A DNA stretch of 24,785 bases from Candidatus Micrarchaeaceae archaeon (lineage in GTDB: Archaea > Micrarchaeota > Micrarchaeia > Micrarchaeales > Micrarchaeaceae): assembly GCA_027310535.1 (NCBI GenBank), contig DAIDAQ010000023.1, positions 1-24,785 of the forward strand. The letters are read 5' to 3'. Numbering within the stretch: position 1 is the stretch's first letter; each line of letters opens with the position of its first letter. The translations under genes were made by a program, and so were the position numbers. Below the pieces are notes generated by a model. The model worked only from the letters and a program-made list of their open reading frames with translations, did not search any database and was not told the DNA's origin. Of this stretch, positions 6,503 to 13,915 are shown one piece after another.

Positions 6503-6884
6503 GGTGCTGGTCTTCGGCAACCCGGTGCTTGCCATTGACAGCATGCCTCTCTTGCTGATGCCTGACCTAAGGAAGATGTTCCCCAACATAGAGTTCAAGG
6601 ACTTCGACCCGAATGACAACCTTGAGGAGGAGGGGAGAAGCCTGAACATAATAGACACGGTGCAGGGCATAGGCAAGGTGACCCTATTGACGGAGGACGA
6701 CATAATGAGGCTCGAGGTGCAGCGCATCTACTCAATGCACGACTTCGACCTCGCGCACAGCCTGAAGCTGCTCAGGAAGCTGCACGCGATCGACAGGGTC
6801 AGAATATTCGGCGTGCCGATGCGGATAAGCAGGGCCGACGCCCTGCTGCAGCTCAGCGCAATGATCAGCTCCATCTTACCTTGA
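6480..6884 (+). CDS. [NiFe]-hydrogenase maturation endopeptidase (HybD/HycI-like)
   Basis: Cuts the C-terminal peptide from the hydrogenase large subunit once nickel is loaded. The pattern KVLVFGNPVLAIDSMPLL near the start, SLNIIDTVQGI (Asp59) and YSMHDFDLAHSLKLLRKL (His87) lines up with the three nickel-sensing residues of HybD (E16, D62, H93), with Asp20 here in the first position. At 134 residues it is slightly short but complete. Start GTG 6480 has AGGTG upstream inside the transporter gene; GTG 6504 is an alternative that would remove eight residues. It ends convergently, overlapping the last 20 bases of the large-subunit gene, whose C-terminal extension is its expected substrate. Confidence 0.8.
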   Translation: MRAGKRHKVLVFGNPVLAIDSMPLLLMPDLRKMFPNIEFKDFDPNDNLEEEGRSLNIIDTVQGIGKVTLLTEDDIMRLEVQRIYSMHDFDLAHSLKLLRKLHAIDRVRIFGVPMRISRADALLQLSAMISSILP

Positions 6885-8163
6885 GGAAGTGGCTGGCGCA
6901 GCTCATGCAGGGGTCATAGGCGCGCACGAGCTTCTCGATTTCAAAGACCATCCTGTCCTTCGGCAGGTCTACGTTCTGCTCGACAAGCTGGCCTATCGCC
7001 TTCTCCATCGTTATTTGATTCTGCTGCGTTGGCACGATTATGCGCCCGTACTCTATCCTCCTCTGCTTGTTGATCGAGAGCATGTAGTAGAGGGTGCCCC
7101 TTGGGGCCTCGAGCATCCCGACGCCCTCCCCCGGCTTTATCACTACGGGCTCGTTACTTTCTTCCCTGAACTCGTTTGATTCGAGCAGCTCTATCGAGCG
7201 GTCTATGCAGTGCACCACCTCTATCGCCTGCGCGAGGTTGTTGTGGAAGATGTTTTTTGACGGGAAGGCGCTCATGTACCCCTGCACGTCCGCCATGGTC
7301 GAACTGCAGATCTTGTCCCTGTTGAGGTTCATCCTGGCCAGCGCCCCGACCATGAACTCCCTGCCCTCGAACCTGTAACCTGTCGCCTCTGAGTAGGGTA
7401 TCACGACCTTGTCCACATAATCCCAGTAGCGTTCCTCCGGTATTGAGGCGCCCTTGGAGTCAACGATGCTTCCCCCCATGAAAGAATAGTCGCTGGTCAG
7501 CAGGGACACAAAATCCGTGTCGCGCTCCAGCCTGAACGTGCTGTTGTAAAATATGTCGACGAACTCCAGCGCATGCTGCCTGGCTCCCTTGAGCTCGCCT
7601 ATCAGCTTCCTTACAGCGTCTCTCTCAGGTACATGCGAGAACTTGCCAACCTCTGCATAAGTCTCATGTATGGCCCTTCCGCCCACCACCTTGGAGAGGT
7701 TGTTGCCAGCGCCCTTCACCTCGAAGGCCTTCTTTATGATTTCGTTCTGCGAATCGTCGAAATCCAGCACAGAGTCCTTGCCGAATATGTCCGGCAGGCA
7801 GAACAGGTAGAGGTGCATCGCGTGGTCGCGTATCATCATGCCGTAGAGCGAGAGCTCCCTTAACAGGCGGGTCTGGTCCGATGGCCTGTACCCCACAGCG
7901 CTCTCCACCGCAGCTGCGCAGCAGGTCAGGTGCGCGATGCTGCAAGTGCCGCACACCCTCGAAGTCATGAGCGGGAGAGAGAGCGCAGGCTTCCCTATCA
8001 GAGCCTGGGTATAAAACCTCTTGCTCTCTGTTATGCTGAGCTTGACGTACTTCACCCTCCTGTCCCTTATCCTTATATCTATGCTGCCATGCCCCTCTAT
8101 CTTCGTTATGCCATCCATGTGTATGTGGCCGTCGGGCCCGACGTCGCCCTCGTCCCTATGCAT
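6865..8163 (-). CDS. [NiFe] hydrogenase large (alpha) subunit, group 3-like
   Basis: Catalytic subunit holding the Ni-Fe site. Both cysteine pairs are intact: RVCGTCSIAHLTCC (residues about 69-82) near the N-terminus and DPCMSCASH (417-425) near the end. Seven residues, FLKVRWS, follow the His and should be the peptide removed by the maturation protease encoded next door. IEGHGSIDIRI and the overall length of 432 fit soluble group 3 (sulfhydrogenase/NAD(P)-type) enzymes. ATG 8161-8163 is chosen over GTG 8172. The small-subunit gene is just upstream and overlaps by 8 bases. No beta/gamma (Fe-S and flavin diaphorase) subunits are present here, so the electron partner is unknown; ferredoxin or a subunit encoded elsewhere is possible. 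Confidence 0.9.
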   Translation of the reverse strand: MHRDEGDVGPDGHIHMDGITKIEGHGSIDIRIRDRRVKYVKLSITESKRFYTQALIGKPALSLPLMTSRVCGTCSIAHLTCCAAAVESAVGYRPSDQTRLLRELSLYGMMIRDHAMHLYLFCLPDIFGKDSVLDFDDSQNEIIKKAFEVKGAGNNLSKVVGGRAIHETYAEVGKFSHVPERDAVRKLIGELKGARQHALEFVDIFYNSTFRLERDTDFVSLLTSDYSFMGGSIVDSKGASIPEERYWDYVDKVVIPYSEATGYRFEGREFMVGALARMNLNRDKICSSTMADVQGYMSAFPSKNIFHNNLAQAIEVVHCIDRSIELLESNEFREESNEPVVIKPGEGVGMLEAPRGTLYYMLSINKQRRIEYGRIIVPTQQNQITMEKAIGQLVEQNVDLPKDRMVFEIEKLVRAYDPCMSCASHFLKVRWS

Positions 8164-8644
8164 CCACAACACCGAATTCCTTCATGCAATCATGCAGGGT
8201 CGAAAGGAAGACTGCTTCCTCCATAGGGCAGCCTGGGACATCCCCGTCCACCTTCACCACCTCTTTTATCGCACGCACCTTGTCTGACTGCTTGAACCTC
8301 TTTATCAGGAACTGTATCTCGCCATTCATTTCAGGGTCGAATGAGTTGCGCTGGGCCGCAGGCATGCCGCTGACTGCACATGAGCCTATCGCGATGAGCT
8401 TCCTTGAGTTCTGCCTTATCTGCCTGAGCATGTCAGCATCCTTCTCGTTTGTTATCGCACCTTCGACGAACGCCACGTCTATATCGTTGAGATGATTGTC
8501 CTTCTTCAGCACGCGGGCATGCCTGAACTCTATAAGGCGCCTCCACTCGTCCAGGTGCTCGTTCATCAGCTCGATGAACACCATTGTGCTGTCCTCTGAG
8601 CATGTGAATGAGAACCATCCAATCTTCAGTTTCTTGCCGACCAC
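8156..8644 (-). CDS. [NiFe] hydrogenase small (delta) subunit, truncated type
   Basis: 162 residues matching the N-terminal flavodoxin-like half of hydrogenase small subunits: KIGWFSFTCSEDSTMVF, IDVAFVEGAITNEKDADML, LIAIGSCAVSGMPAAQRN and VDGDVPGCPMEEAVFL. Those parts supply proximal-cluster ligands. GSCAVSG and VPGCP keep their Cys, but the usual first motif S-C-x-G-C reads T-C-S-E-D-S, with one Cys followed by Glu-Asp. The C-terminal domain that normally binds medial and distal clusters (about 90 residues, eight or more Cys) is absent, and the stop is clean with the next gene overlapping it. It may hold a single, unusually ligated cluster. Start GTG 8642-8644 is close to leaderless behind AT-rich 8652-8672. 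Similar single-cluster forms may exist in other DPANN genomes; alignment is needed. Confidence 0.8.
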   Translation of the reverse strand: MVGKKLKIGWFSFTCSEDSTMVFIELMNEHLDEWRRLIEFRHARVLKKDNHLNDIDVAFVEGAITNEKDADMLRQIRQNSRKLIAIGSCAVSGMPAAQRNSFDPEMNGEIQFLIKRFKQSDKVRAIKEVVKVDGDVPGCPMEEAVFLSTLHDCMKEFGVVDA

Positions 8645-8711
8645 AACAGGTATAAAGAATTAAACCTTTAATAACTCTATTGTGTTCAACCTTATGTTTG
8701 AGGTGCTATAC
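8645..8711. promoter_or_regulatory. Divergent promoter region, hydrogenase / dehydrogenase
   Basis: AT-rich 8652-8672 (AAAGAATTAAACCTTTAATAA) sits between the leftward hydrogenase small-subunit gene and the rightward SDR gene. TATA-like elements can be read on both strands. A rightward leader of about 20-30 bases would carry the GAGGTG ribosome-binding site at 8700-8705. Co-regulation of the two units is possible. Confidence 0.4.
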
Positions 8712-9509
8712 ATGGACGTAAGCCATTTGTTGGATCTGAGCGGGAAGACGGCGATAGTGACAGGCGGGGCTGTCGGCATAGGCCTAGGGATTGCTGCGAG
8801 GCTGGCAGAGGCAGGAGCAAATGTCGTGGTAGCCAGCAGAAGCCCTGAAGAGGACAAGAGCGCCGCAGCCGAGCTTACGGGCAGGGGCTGGAAGGCGATT
8901 GCAATGCCTACTGATGTCTCTGATGAGGAAAGCGTCAAGAGCATGGTCGCGGGCACTGTAAAGGCCTTCGGCGGCATCGACATCCTGGTCAACAATGCAG
9001 GCATCTACCCGGAGATACCTCTAAGGAGCATGACCTTACAGGACTTCCAAAGGGTCATAGACGTGAACCTGAACGGTGTTTTCCTGTGCACCAAGTATAC
9101 ATCAGAGGAGATGATAAGGAAGGGTAAGGGCGGCAAGATAATAAACATAACATCGATCGACGCGCTGCACCCATCAATGGTGGGATTGGCGCACTATGAT
9201 GCGTCAAAGCACGGTGTTTGGGGCTTCACGAAGAACATAGCGCTCGAACTGGCCCCTCACAGGATATACGTGAATGCGATAGCACCCGGCGGCATAGTCA
9301 CGCCAGGGGTCCAGAAGCTGCAGCAGAGCACCATGCCAGCCAGCGTCGACATCAAGGCAGTTATCGCGGCATTCATGAAGAAGATACCGATGGGCAAGTT
9401 TGGCGAGCCAGACGATATAGGCAAGGTGGCGCTCTTCCTCGCCTCGGACATGTCCTCATACATGACAGGCAGCCAGATCGTGGTTGACGGGGGCGCGCTC
9501 CTCTCATAG
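8712..9509 (+). CDS. Short-chain dehydrogenase/reductase (SDR)
   Basis: A 265-residue classical SDR. It has the nucleotide-binding motif TGGAVGIG near residue 20, NNAG near 95, catalytic Ser in NITSIDALHPSMVG and the YDASK pair near 160, then the cofactor-loop APGGIVTPG and the C-terminal FLASDMSSYMTGSQIVVDGG. This layout is typical of glucose 1-dehydrogenase, 3-oxoacyl reductase and related NAD(P)-dependent alcohol dehydrogenases. Substrate cannot be told from the sequence. ASRSPEE at the end of beta-2 (Ser-Arg) suggests NADP preference. ATG 8712 is preferred: GAGGTG lies six bases upstream; GTG 8682 and ATG 8694 lie upstream of that site. Confidence 0.9.
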   Translation: MDVSHLLDLSGKTAIVTGGAVGIGLGIAARLAEAGANVVVASRSPEEDKSAAAELTGRGWKAIAMPTDVSDEESVKSMVAGTVKAFGGIDILVNNAGIYPEIPLRSMTLQDFQRVIDVNLNGVFLCTKYTSEEMIRKGKGGKIINITSIDALHPSMVGLAHYDASKHGVWGFTKNIALELAPHRIYVNAIAPGGIVTPGVQKLQQSTMPASVDIKAVIAAFMKKIPMGKFGEPDDIGKVALFLASDMSSYMTGSQIVVDGGALLS

Positions 9510-9519
9510 CAGTGATAGT

Positions 9520-9834
9520 ATGGACTTTTTCGAATACCAAACGAATGCAAAATCCACTGCCATCTACCCGAGGGAGGCCGCGGTTACCTACCCGCTTATC
9601 GGCCTTGCCGGCGAGGTTGGTGAAATACTCAACAAGTACAAGAAGACGATAAGGGACTCGGTTCCGGTGGACAAAGAGGATATGGAGTCAGAGCTTGGCG
9701 ACGTGCTGTGGTACCTTGCGCAGACCGCCAACGACCTCGGGATCTCGCTGGACTCGATAGCGGGAAAGAACATCAGGAAGCTTGCGGACCGGGCGGGCCG
9801 CGGTAAGATACAAGGCAGCGGCGACCACAGGTGA
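9520..9834 (+). CDS. MazG-like nucleotide pyrophosphohydrolase (104 aa)
   Basis: A single MazG-type all-alpha NTP pyrophosphatase domain, likely removing noncanonical or excess NTPs. It has the metal-binding pattern LAGEVGEILNKYKK (residues about 27-40), then ESELGDVLWYLAQTAND, and the conserved end NIRKLADRAGRGKIQGSGDH. These match EExxE/ELGDxxW motifs and the family C-terminus. ATG 9520 is set by AGTGAT three bases upstream; an open frame upstream (from 9484) overlaps the SDR gene and lacks family similarity. It starts 10 bases after the SDR stop, so is probably cotranscribed with it, and is convergent with the winged-helix-like gene four bases beyond its stop. Confidence 0.88.
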   Translation: MDFFEYQTNAKSTAIYPREAAVTYPLIGLAGEVGEILNKYKKTIRDSVPVDKEDMESELGDVLWYLAQTANDLGISLDSIAGKNIRKLADRAGRGKIQGSGDHR

Positions 9835-9838
9835 TGCC

Positions 9839-10324
9839 TCAGCCCTGCCCCGGCGCCCTGTCCTTCTCCCCGCCGGCCTCTGCGGGCTGGCTGGCTTGCC
9901 CCTCGTCCTTGATGGCAGGCGCCCTCTTCCCGCCGCGCTTCAGCTGCTTCTCTAGCCTGGCGTTGGCGAATTCAGAAGCCAAGTCTTCTTCTTCCTTGCT
10001 TTCCATCCATTCCTTTATGTAAGCCGCGATGTTCTTGAAAGGTTTAGTATATCTGTCTGTAAGCGAGTAGGCATTGCTCTCGTGCTTCAGCAGGCCTATC
10101 TGCACTGCGTAGTCGAGATAGCGCTTCGCTGTGGCGAGTGGTATGGAGTCAGGTGCGTCCTTGAGCCTGAGCCAGCCCCTTTTCTTTGTTTCGAGGAGCA
10201 AGTAAGAGAACCTGTAGGCCTCTGTCTCATTCTCGAAGAAAAGCCTTGCTATCTCCTTGACGTTCGGGCGCTTCAGCTTCTCCTTCAGCGCCGCATCCTC
10301 AAACTCCCAATAGCGTATCGACAT
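9839..10324 (-). CDS. Winged-helix-like hypothetical protein with charged tail
   Basis: 161 residues. Residues about 15-95 are helical with a winged-helix feel: NVKEIARLFFENETEAYRFS, LATAKRYLDYAVQIGLLKHE and NAYSLTDRYTKPFKN, resembling the recognition helix and wing of archaeal MarR- or ArsR-like regulators. Residues about 105-161 are a low-complexity Lys/Glu/Ala/Gly tail, like the tails on uS4 and uS13 in this window. I do not recognise a specific family. A DNA-binding or transcription-factor role is inference from the helix pattern. The gene starts at ATG 10322-10324, 35 bases after the alpha/beta-hydrolase stop, on the same strand. Confidence 0.6.
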   Translation of the reverse strand: MSIRYWEFEDAALKEKLKRPNVKEIARLFFENETEAYRFSYLLLETKKRGWLRLKDAPDSIPLATAKRYLDYAVQIGLLKHESNAYSLTDRYTKPFKNIAAYIKEWMESKEEEDLASEFANARLEKQLKRGGKRAPAIKDEGQASQPAEAGGEKDRAPGQG

Positions 10325-10359
10325 TGTATAGCCTACTGTTGCAGTCCCTTATTCCCTGC

Positions 10360-11034
10360 TCACATACTGTTTTCGATCGCAAACGTTGATATCAATTTCA
10401 CCATCTTTTTGAAGTCGTCCTCTCTTGTATACCTGTGATATGCTCCTTCTATCTTTTCAAGCTTGCTGCTTTTAATGCATTCTGCTAGCTTCACCCCAAA
10501 GGCTACCTCAACGACCTCATCATCAGCTCCATGCACTACCGGTGCCGGTATGCGAATCTTTTTTGCAGCGGCAAACCACGTCTTATTCTCGAAATCCTTC
10601 TTGTAGTTTGGCATCATACGCGAGGCCCGGCTCATACCTGGTGGCTTCAATGCAAGAAAACTCAGGCCGCCGACCCTTGATGCTGCCATTACAGCAGCTA
10701 TGCCGCCGAAGCTTGCGCCTACAATTCCGATCCTCTTATACCATATCTCACGCAGGTAGGAGATGGCGCATGTGACATCATCTACAAATCTGCTAACTGT
10801 CCTGTACTTTTGGCCGCCCTCGCTCTCCCCATGTGCAAAAAAATCAAACCTGAAGACTGCAATGCCGCTCCTTGAGAGGGCAGCGCTGAGCTCTGCGTTC
10901 GTGTTGCTTTCCTTGCTGGAATCTAGGCCATGGCAGAGGATTGCTATCGGCGGCTTGCTCACGGTGCCGGCGGTGCAGAGCACGCCGCAGAGCCTGTTGC
11001 CCTCAGAGCCCTTAAAGTACACCTTTTTTCCCAT
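10360..11034 (-). CDS. Alpha/beta hydrolase (Ser-Asp-His)
   Basis: A cytosolic serine hydrolase of the alpha/beta fold, 224 residues. The oxyanion/HG motif is ILCHGLDSSKES, the nucleophile elbow GASFGG (near residue 110), the acid HGADDEVV and the catalytic His in GAYHRYTRE near the end. The first strands carry FRFDFFAHGESEG, typical of BAAT/dienelactone-hydrolase-like esterases and acylaminopeptidase-like proteins. Substrate is unknown. ATG 11032-11034 is chosen, four bases after the HIT stop and with TTGAT three bases upstream, so it is coupled to the HIT gene. An upstream extension to 11055 would overlap the HIT coding region. Confidence 0.85.
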   Translation of the reverse strand: MGKKVYFKGSEGNRLCGVLCTAGTVSKPPIAILCHGLDSSKESNTNAELSAALSRSGIAVFRFDFFAHGESEGGQKYRTVSRFVDDVTCAISYLREIWYKRIGIVGASFGGIAAVMAASRVGGLSFLALKPPGMSRASRMMPNYKKDFENKTWFAAAKKIRIPAPVVHGADDEVVEVAFGVKLAECIKSSKLEKIEGAYHRYTREDDFKKMVKLISTFAIENSM

Positions 11035-11038
11035 CGTA

Positions 11039-11470
11039 TCAACGCGTAAGCGCATTTATCGCTGCGGTTATCTGATTCTTTATCCCTTCTAGCTCTTCCT
11101 TGTCCTTGTAAGCCCGTCTTGGCCAGAAGAACCCATGCATTCCGTCGTGGAACTTCCTCGGTATTATGTGCACGTGCAGGTGCGGGACGCTCTGGCTGAC
11201 CTTGTTGTTCATGGCTATGAATACGCCATCAGCTTTCATGGCCTTCTCGATACCCCTTGAAACCAGCTTTACTTCCTTGAAGAACGGCCCGATGAACCCG
11301 TCCGGCATCCTTTCCATAGTCTCAAAGTGCTGTTTCGGAATGACAAGCGTGTGGCCAGGGAAAACAGGCCTAAAATCGAGGAACGCGGTAACATTGCTGC
11401 TCTCGTATACGATAAACTCAGAGCTCCCAGCGATCTTGCAAAATTCGCACCCTCCAAGTTTGCCCTGCAT
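11039..11470 (-). CDS. HIT-family nucleotide hydrolase/transferase
   Basis: A 143-residue histidine-triad protein. N-terminal CEFCKIAG supplies half of the frequent zinc site. The fold body has FLDFRPVFPGHTLVIPKQHF, and the catalytic triad reads VPHLHVHIIPR (H-x-H-x-H). It hydrolyses or transfers nucleotidyl groups from substrates such as adenosine phosphoramidates or dinucleoside polyphosphates; the true substrate is unknown. It lies between ispE (20 bases upstream) and the alpha/beta hydrolase (4 bases downstream) on the same strand, so is probably in the isoprenoid-gene transcript without an obvious functional link. Confidence 0.92.
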   Translation of the reverse strand: MQGKLGGCEFCKIAGSSEFIVYESSNVTAFLDFRPVFPGHTLVIPKQHFETMERMPDGFIGPFFKEVKLVSRGIEKAMKADGVFIAMNNKVSQSVPHLHVHIIPRKFHDGMHGFFWPRRAYKDKEELEGIKNQITAAINALTR

Positions 11471-11490
11471 CCCTGCTTATCTCACGCAAT

Positions 11491-12312
11491 CTATAAAGGC
11501 TGATCTGTGTAAGCGCCAACAGACCTCTCTATGAAAACCTCGCCCCCGAACCACGGGAGTCTTTTTGCTGCCCTGCTGCACTCGCTGAACGCCTTGTAGC
11601 CTGCAAAGACCGTCGGCCCTTTTCCCGTGACTCCGAATTCGATCGCACCGGCCCCCACATCTTTGAGAAGATGCTTGGTATCAGGGCAGAGCCCTGATGC
11701 AAGCTCTGTGAAATCCTTCCCTGTCTTGTCGTGCAGGGCGTACATCTCTTTAGTGCTGAGCTCCATGTGCGGGTGTGCAACCAGGTAATAGAGCCTTGGG
11801 CTTTCCAGCCTCTTTATCGAATGGCTCTTCGCCCCGCTGATGAGCGCCCTGCCGCCATACAGCAAAAACGAGACATCGTTTCCCACCCTCTCAGCCACCT
11901 TCTGCAGCTCTTCCTTTGACAGATTGAGCCCGTATGCGCGGTCTGCAAGCCTCAGGACAGCGGCTGCGTCAGAGCTGCCGCCGCCCATCCCCGCTGCCAT
12001 CGGGATGGACTTTGCAATCGATATCCTGCAGCTGAGCTCCCTCCCTACCTCGTCGGAGAGCTCGTCCAGCGCTTTCTGGGCTATGTTTTCCCTGACGAAA
12101 GGCCCCTCTACGCCGGCTTCTCCCCTGCTCGTCTTTGTGAGCGTGACCCTGTCGTGCATCGAGATCGTCTGGAAGATACCCGAAACCTCGTGCATACCGC
12201 TGCGGTCTGCACTGCCTATCTTCAGGCTCACGTTGAGCTTTGCGAGGGCGCAGGCGGCATATGTGGTGCCTGACAGCCTTGTTATGCCCCTGTAGTATTC
12301 GCCCATCCCCAT
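11491..12312 (-). CDS. ispE: 4-diphosphocytidyl-2-C-methyl-D-erythritol kinase (IspE)
   Basis: A GHMP-family kinase that phosphorylates CDP-methylerythritol in the MEP route to isoprenoid precursors. Diagnostic IspE features in order: AKLNVSLKIG (substrate-binding strand with the catalytic Lys), HEVSGIFQTISMHDRV, NIAQKALDEL, the ATP loop IPMAAGMGGGSSDAAA (residues about 104-119) and VGNDVSFLLYGGRALISG, where bacterial IspE has GADVPFF..G. Length 273 fits the family. Mevalonate kinase and homoserine kinase share the loop but not the AKLN and GxDVxFxxxG blocks. ATG 12310-12312 lies 10 bases after the ispF stop with GAGG upstream, so the two are one unit. In an archaeon this is unexpected, because archaea normally use mevalonate routes. 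Confidence 0.85.
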   Translation of the reverse strand: MGMGEYYRGITRLSGTTYAACALAKLNVSLKIGSADRSGMHEVSGIFQTISMHDRVTLTKTSRGEAGVEGPFVRENIAQKALDELSDEVGRELSCRISIAKSIPMAAGMGGGSSDAAAVLRLADRAYGLNLSKEELQKVAERVGNDVSFLLYGGRALISGAKSHSIKRLESPRLYYLVAHPHMELSTKEMYALHDKTGKDFTELASGLCPDTKHLLKDVGAGAIEFGVTGKGPTVFAGYKAFSECSRAAKRLPWFGGEVFIERSVGAYTDQPL

Positions 12313-12322
12313 TTTGCCATCC

Positions 12323-12823
12323 TCAGGGCTGCCTGAGCAACACCTGCGCCATCACGTTTATACCCTTCCCTCTGCCGTGCTCGCTCAGCCCCTCCCCTGT
12401 CGTCGCGCCGATCCCTATGTTCTTCACGTCGACACCGAGCAGCCTTGCGGTATTCGCCCTCATGCTGCCTATATGGCTGCTGAGCCTCGGCTTTCCTGCG
12501 GTTATCATCACTGCAAGGTTGTTGACCCTGTATCCTGCCCTCCCTACCTTTTCCACTGCGAAGGCAAGCATCCTCCCGCCCTCTATGCCCTCGTAGTCTG
12601 GGTCAGTGTCAGGGAAATGCACGCCTATGTCCCTCTCCCCGATTGCCAGGAGCAGCGCGTTTGCCACTGCGTGCCAGACCACATCCCCGTCAGAGTGGGC
12701 TATGGGGGAATACTCGCTTGAAACCACTACGCCGGCCAGCTTCAGCGGCTTGAGTTTTCCGTCGTTCCTGATGATCTTGTGATCATCGCTGCCGAAACCC
12801 ACCAGGAAGGAAGCAGGCCCCAT
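12323..12823 (-). CDS. ispF: 2-C-methyl-D-erythritol 2,4-cyclodiphosphate synthase (IspF)
   Basis: A zinc-dependent trimeric enzyme that cyclises the IspE product. Metal ligands are visible in GFGSDDHKI (Asp-x-His near residue 12) and AHSDGDVVWHAV (His near 43), followed by ERDIGVHFPDTD, the GGRMLAFAVEKVGRAGYRVN segment, and the CDP-binding ATTGEGLSEHGRGKGI (family ATTxExLGxxGRxEGI). At 166 residues it is full length. I favour ATG 12821-12823: a TATA-like CTTTTAAG (12846-12853, minus strand) predicts transcription start almost on it, giving a leaderless message. ATG 12836-12838 would add five residues. The upstream neighbour on the same strand is a 6PGDH-like gene and ispE follows directly. 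IspD, Dxr and the IspG/IspH Fe-S enzymes are not in the window. Confidence 0.88.
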   Translation of the reverse strand: MGPASFLVGFGSDDHKIIRNDGKLKPLKLAGVVVSSEYSPIAHSDGDVVWHAVANALLLAIGERDIGVHFPDTDPDYEGIEGGRMLAFAVEKVGRAGYRVNNLAVMITAGKPRLSSHIGSMRANTARLLGVDVKNIGIGATTGEGLSEHGRGKGINVMAQVLLRQP

Positions 12824-12841
12824 GCGCTTATTTCGCATGGT

Positions 12842-12856
12842 ACGCTTAAAAGCGTT
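12842..12856 (-). promoter_or_regulatory. TATA-containing inverted repeat upstream of ispF
   Basis: The plus strand reads ACGCTT-AA-AAGCGT (six-base arms) in the gap between the 6PGDH-like stop and ispF. Its core, CTTTTAAG on the minus strand, doubles as a TATA-like box about 26 bases from the preferred ispF start. A palindrome over the core promoter could be a repressor site or simple coincidence. Confidence 0.4.
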
Positions 12857-13865
12857 AATGCCCTGTTATCCTGCGCTTTATTGCTGCATAGAGCTGCTTC
12901 TCGCCGGGTGTGAGCTGATCGTACCTGTCAAAAACAGCCCTGAAAACCGGCAGCCTTATTCCCAGCGCCTCTGCATCACTGAGGAGCCTAGTAACCTGCT
13001 CAGAGACCTTTGGGTCGGAAACAGCACCGGGCAGCTCCCCTGCCTGCCCTTCAGGGGCTCTCAGCTTGAGCTGCAGGCGTGGCGCTGCCCCTTCCTCCCT
13101 TATGCTGTACATGAACGCCTCTGAGCCCGCCTCCATCGCCTCATACGTTATGTGCGGTATCTTGCTCGCCAGCCTCAGCGCCTCCTTCATGTCGACCGCC
13201 AGCTCGCCGCCATTTTTATCCGCCAGCTCCTGCATGAAGAGGCATGTTTCGGCCACCCCAGGAAGCAGGAAGTAAAACATCGCATTGGTCACCGCCTTCA
13301 TCGCCTGCCCTGCGCCAGGCCCTCCCACAAGCCCGTAATTGCCAAGGCCGGCAACGCTGTCAAACACCCATGCCACTTCCTCGTATGCCGCCCTGTCCCC
13401 TCCGACCATCAGCCTGGCGGCCCTTTTCCTTGCTGCCTCTGGCCCTCCCCCAAAACCGACGTCCAGGTATGAGACCGAGGAGGAGGCCATGAGCCTGTTG
13501 ATCGCTAGCGTAACATTGTAGTCTGTATTTGCGCCGTCTATCACTGTATCGCCCTTCCTCAGATGGCCAGTGCTGACCAGGCTTGAGAGCAAAGTGCTCG
13601 TGGGCCCTCCGCCCGGGAGCATCGCCCAGAGGATGGCATTGTCCCCTGGCCGCCTGCGCAGCAGGCCGAAGAGGTCATCCATGTTCGCCGCCACCCTTGC
13701 TCTCTCTTGCAGCTCATGTGGCAGGCTCTCCTTGAAATACACCGCCTTCTCGCGCGTCCTGTTGTAAAGCACAGCCTGCCACCCTGTCTCCATCAGGTTG
13801 CTTGCAATGACCTTCCCCATATCCCCTAATCCAATGATACCGACGGCCCTCTCTTTTGTTTCCAT
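12855..13865 (-). CDS. 6-phosphogluconate dehydrogenase-like oxidoreductase
   Basis: 336 residues, beta-hydroxyacid dehydrogenase superfamily. N-terminal Rossmann motif VGIIGLGDMGKVIASNL followed by LYNRTREK (Asn-Arg, NADP-type). Then WAMLPGGGPTSTLL, VIDGANTDYN and LDVGFGGGPEAARKRAA, which parallel 6PGDH signatures (MVPGG, DGGNS, DxGxSGG), then GAGQAMKAVTNAMFYFL with the catalytic Lys and Asn. Length fits the shorter, Gnd-like branch (about 300-340) rather than the 470-residue type. Oxidation of 6-phosphogluconate is likely but unproven. Start ATG 13863-13865 has GGGAG upstream. A longer reading frame upstream overlaps the divergent gene and is non-coding. A dyad (13922-13943) lies over its likely TATA box. 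Confidence 0.8.
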   Translation of the reverse strand: METKERAVGIIGLGDMGKVIASNLMETGWQAVLYNRTREKAVYFKESLPHELQERARVAANMDDLFGLLRRRPGDNAILWAMLPGGGPTSTLLSSLVSTGHLRKGDTVIDGANTDYNVTLAINRLMASSSVSYLDVGFGGGPEAARKRAARLMVGGDRAAYEEVAWVFDSVAGLGNYGLVGGPGAGQAMKAVTNAMFYFLLPGVAETCLFMQELADKNGGELAVDMKEALRLASKIPHITYEAMEAGSEAFMYSIREEGAAPRLQLKLRAPEGQAGELPGAVSDPKVSEQVTRLLSDAEALGIRLPVFRAVFDRYDQLTPGEKQLYAAIKRRITGH

Positions 13866-13915
13866 GGTGCTCCCTATATCATCTCCTGCTTGAGAGTATG
13901 GATTATGGATTAGCA

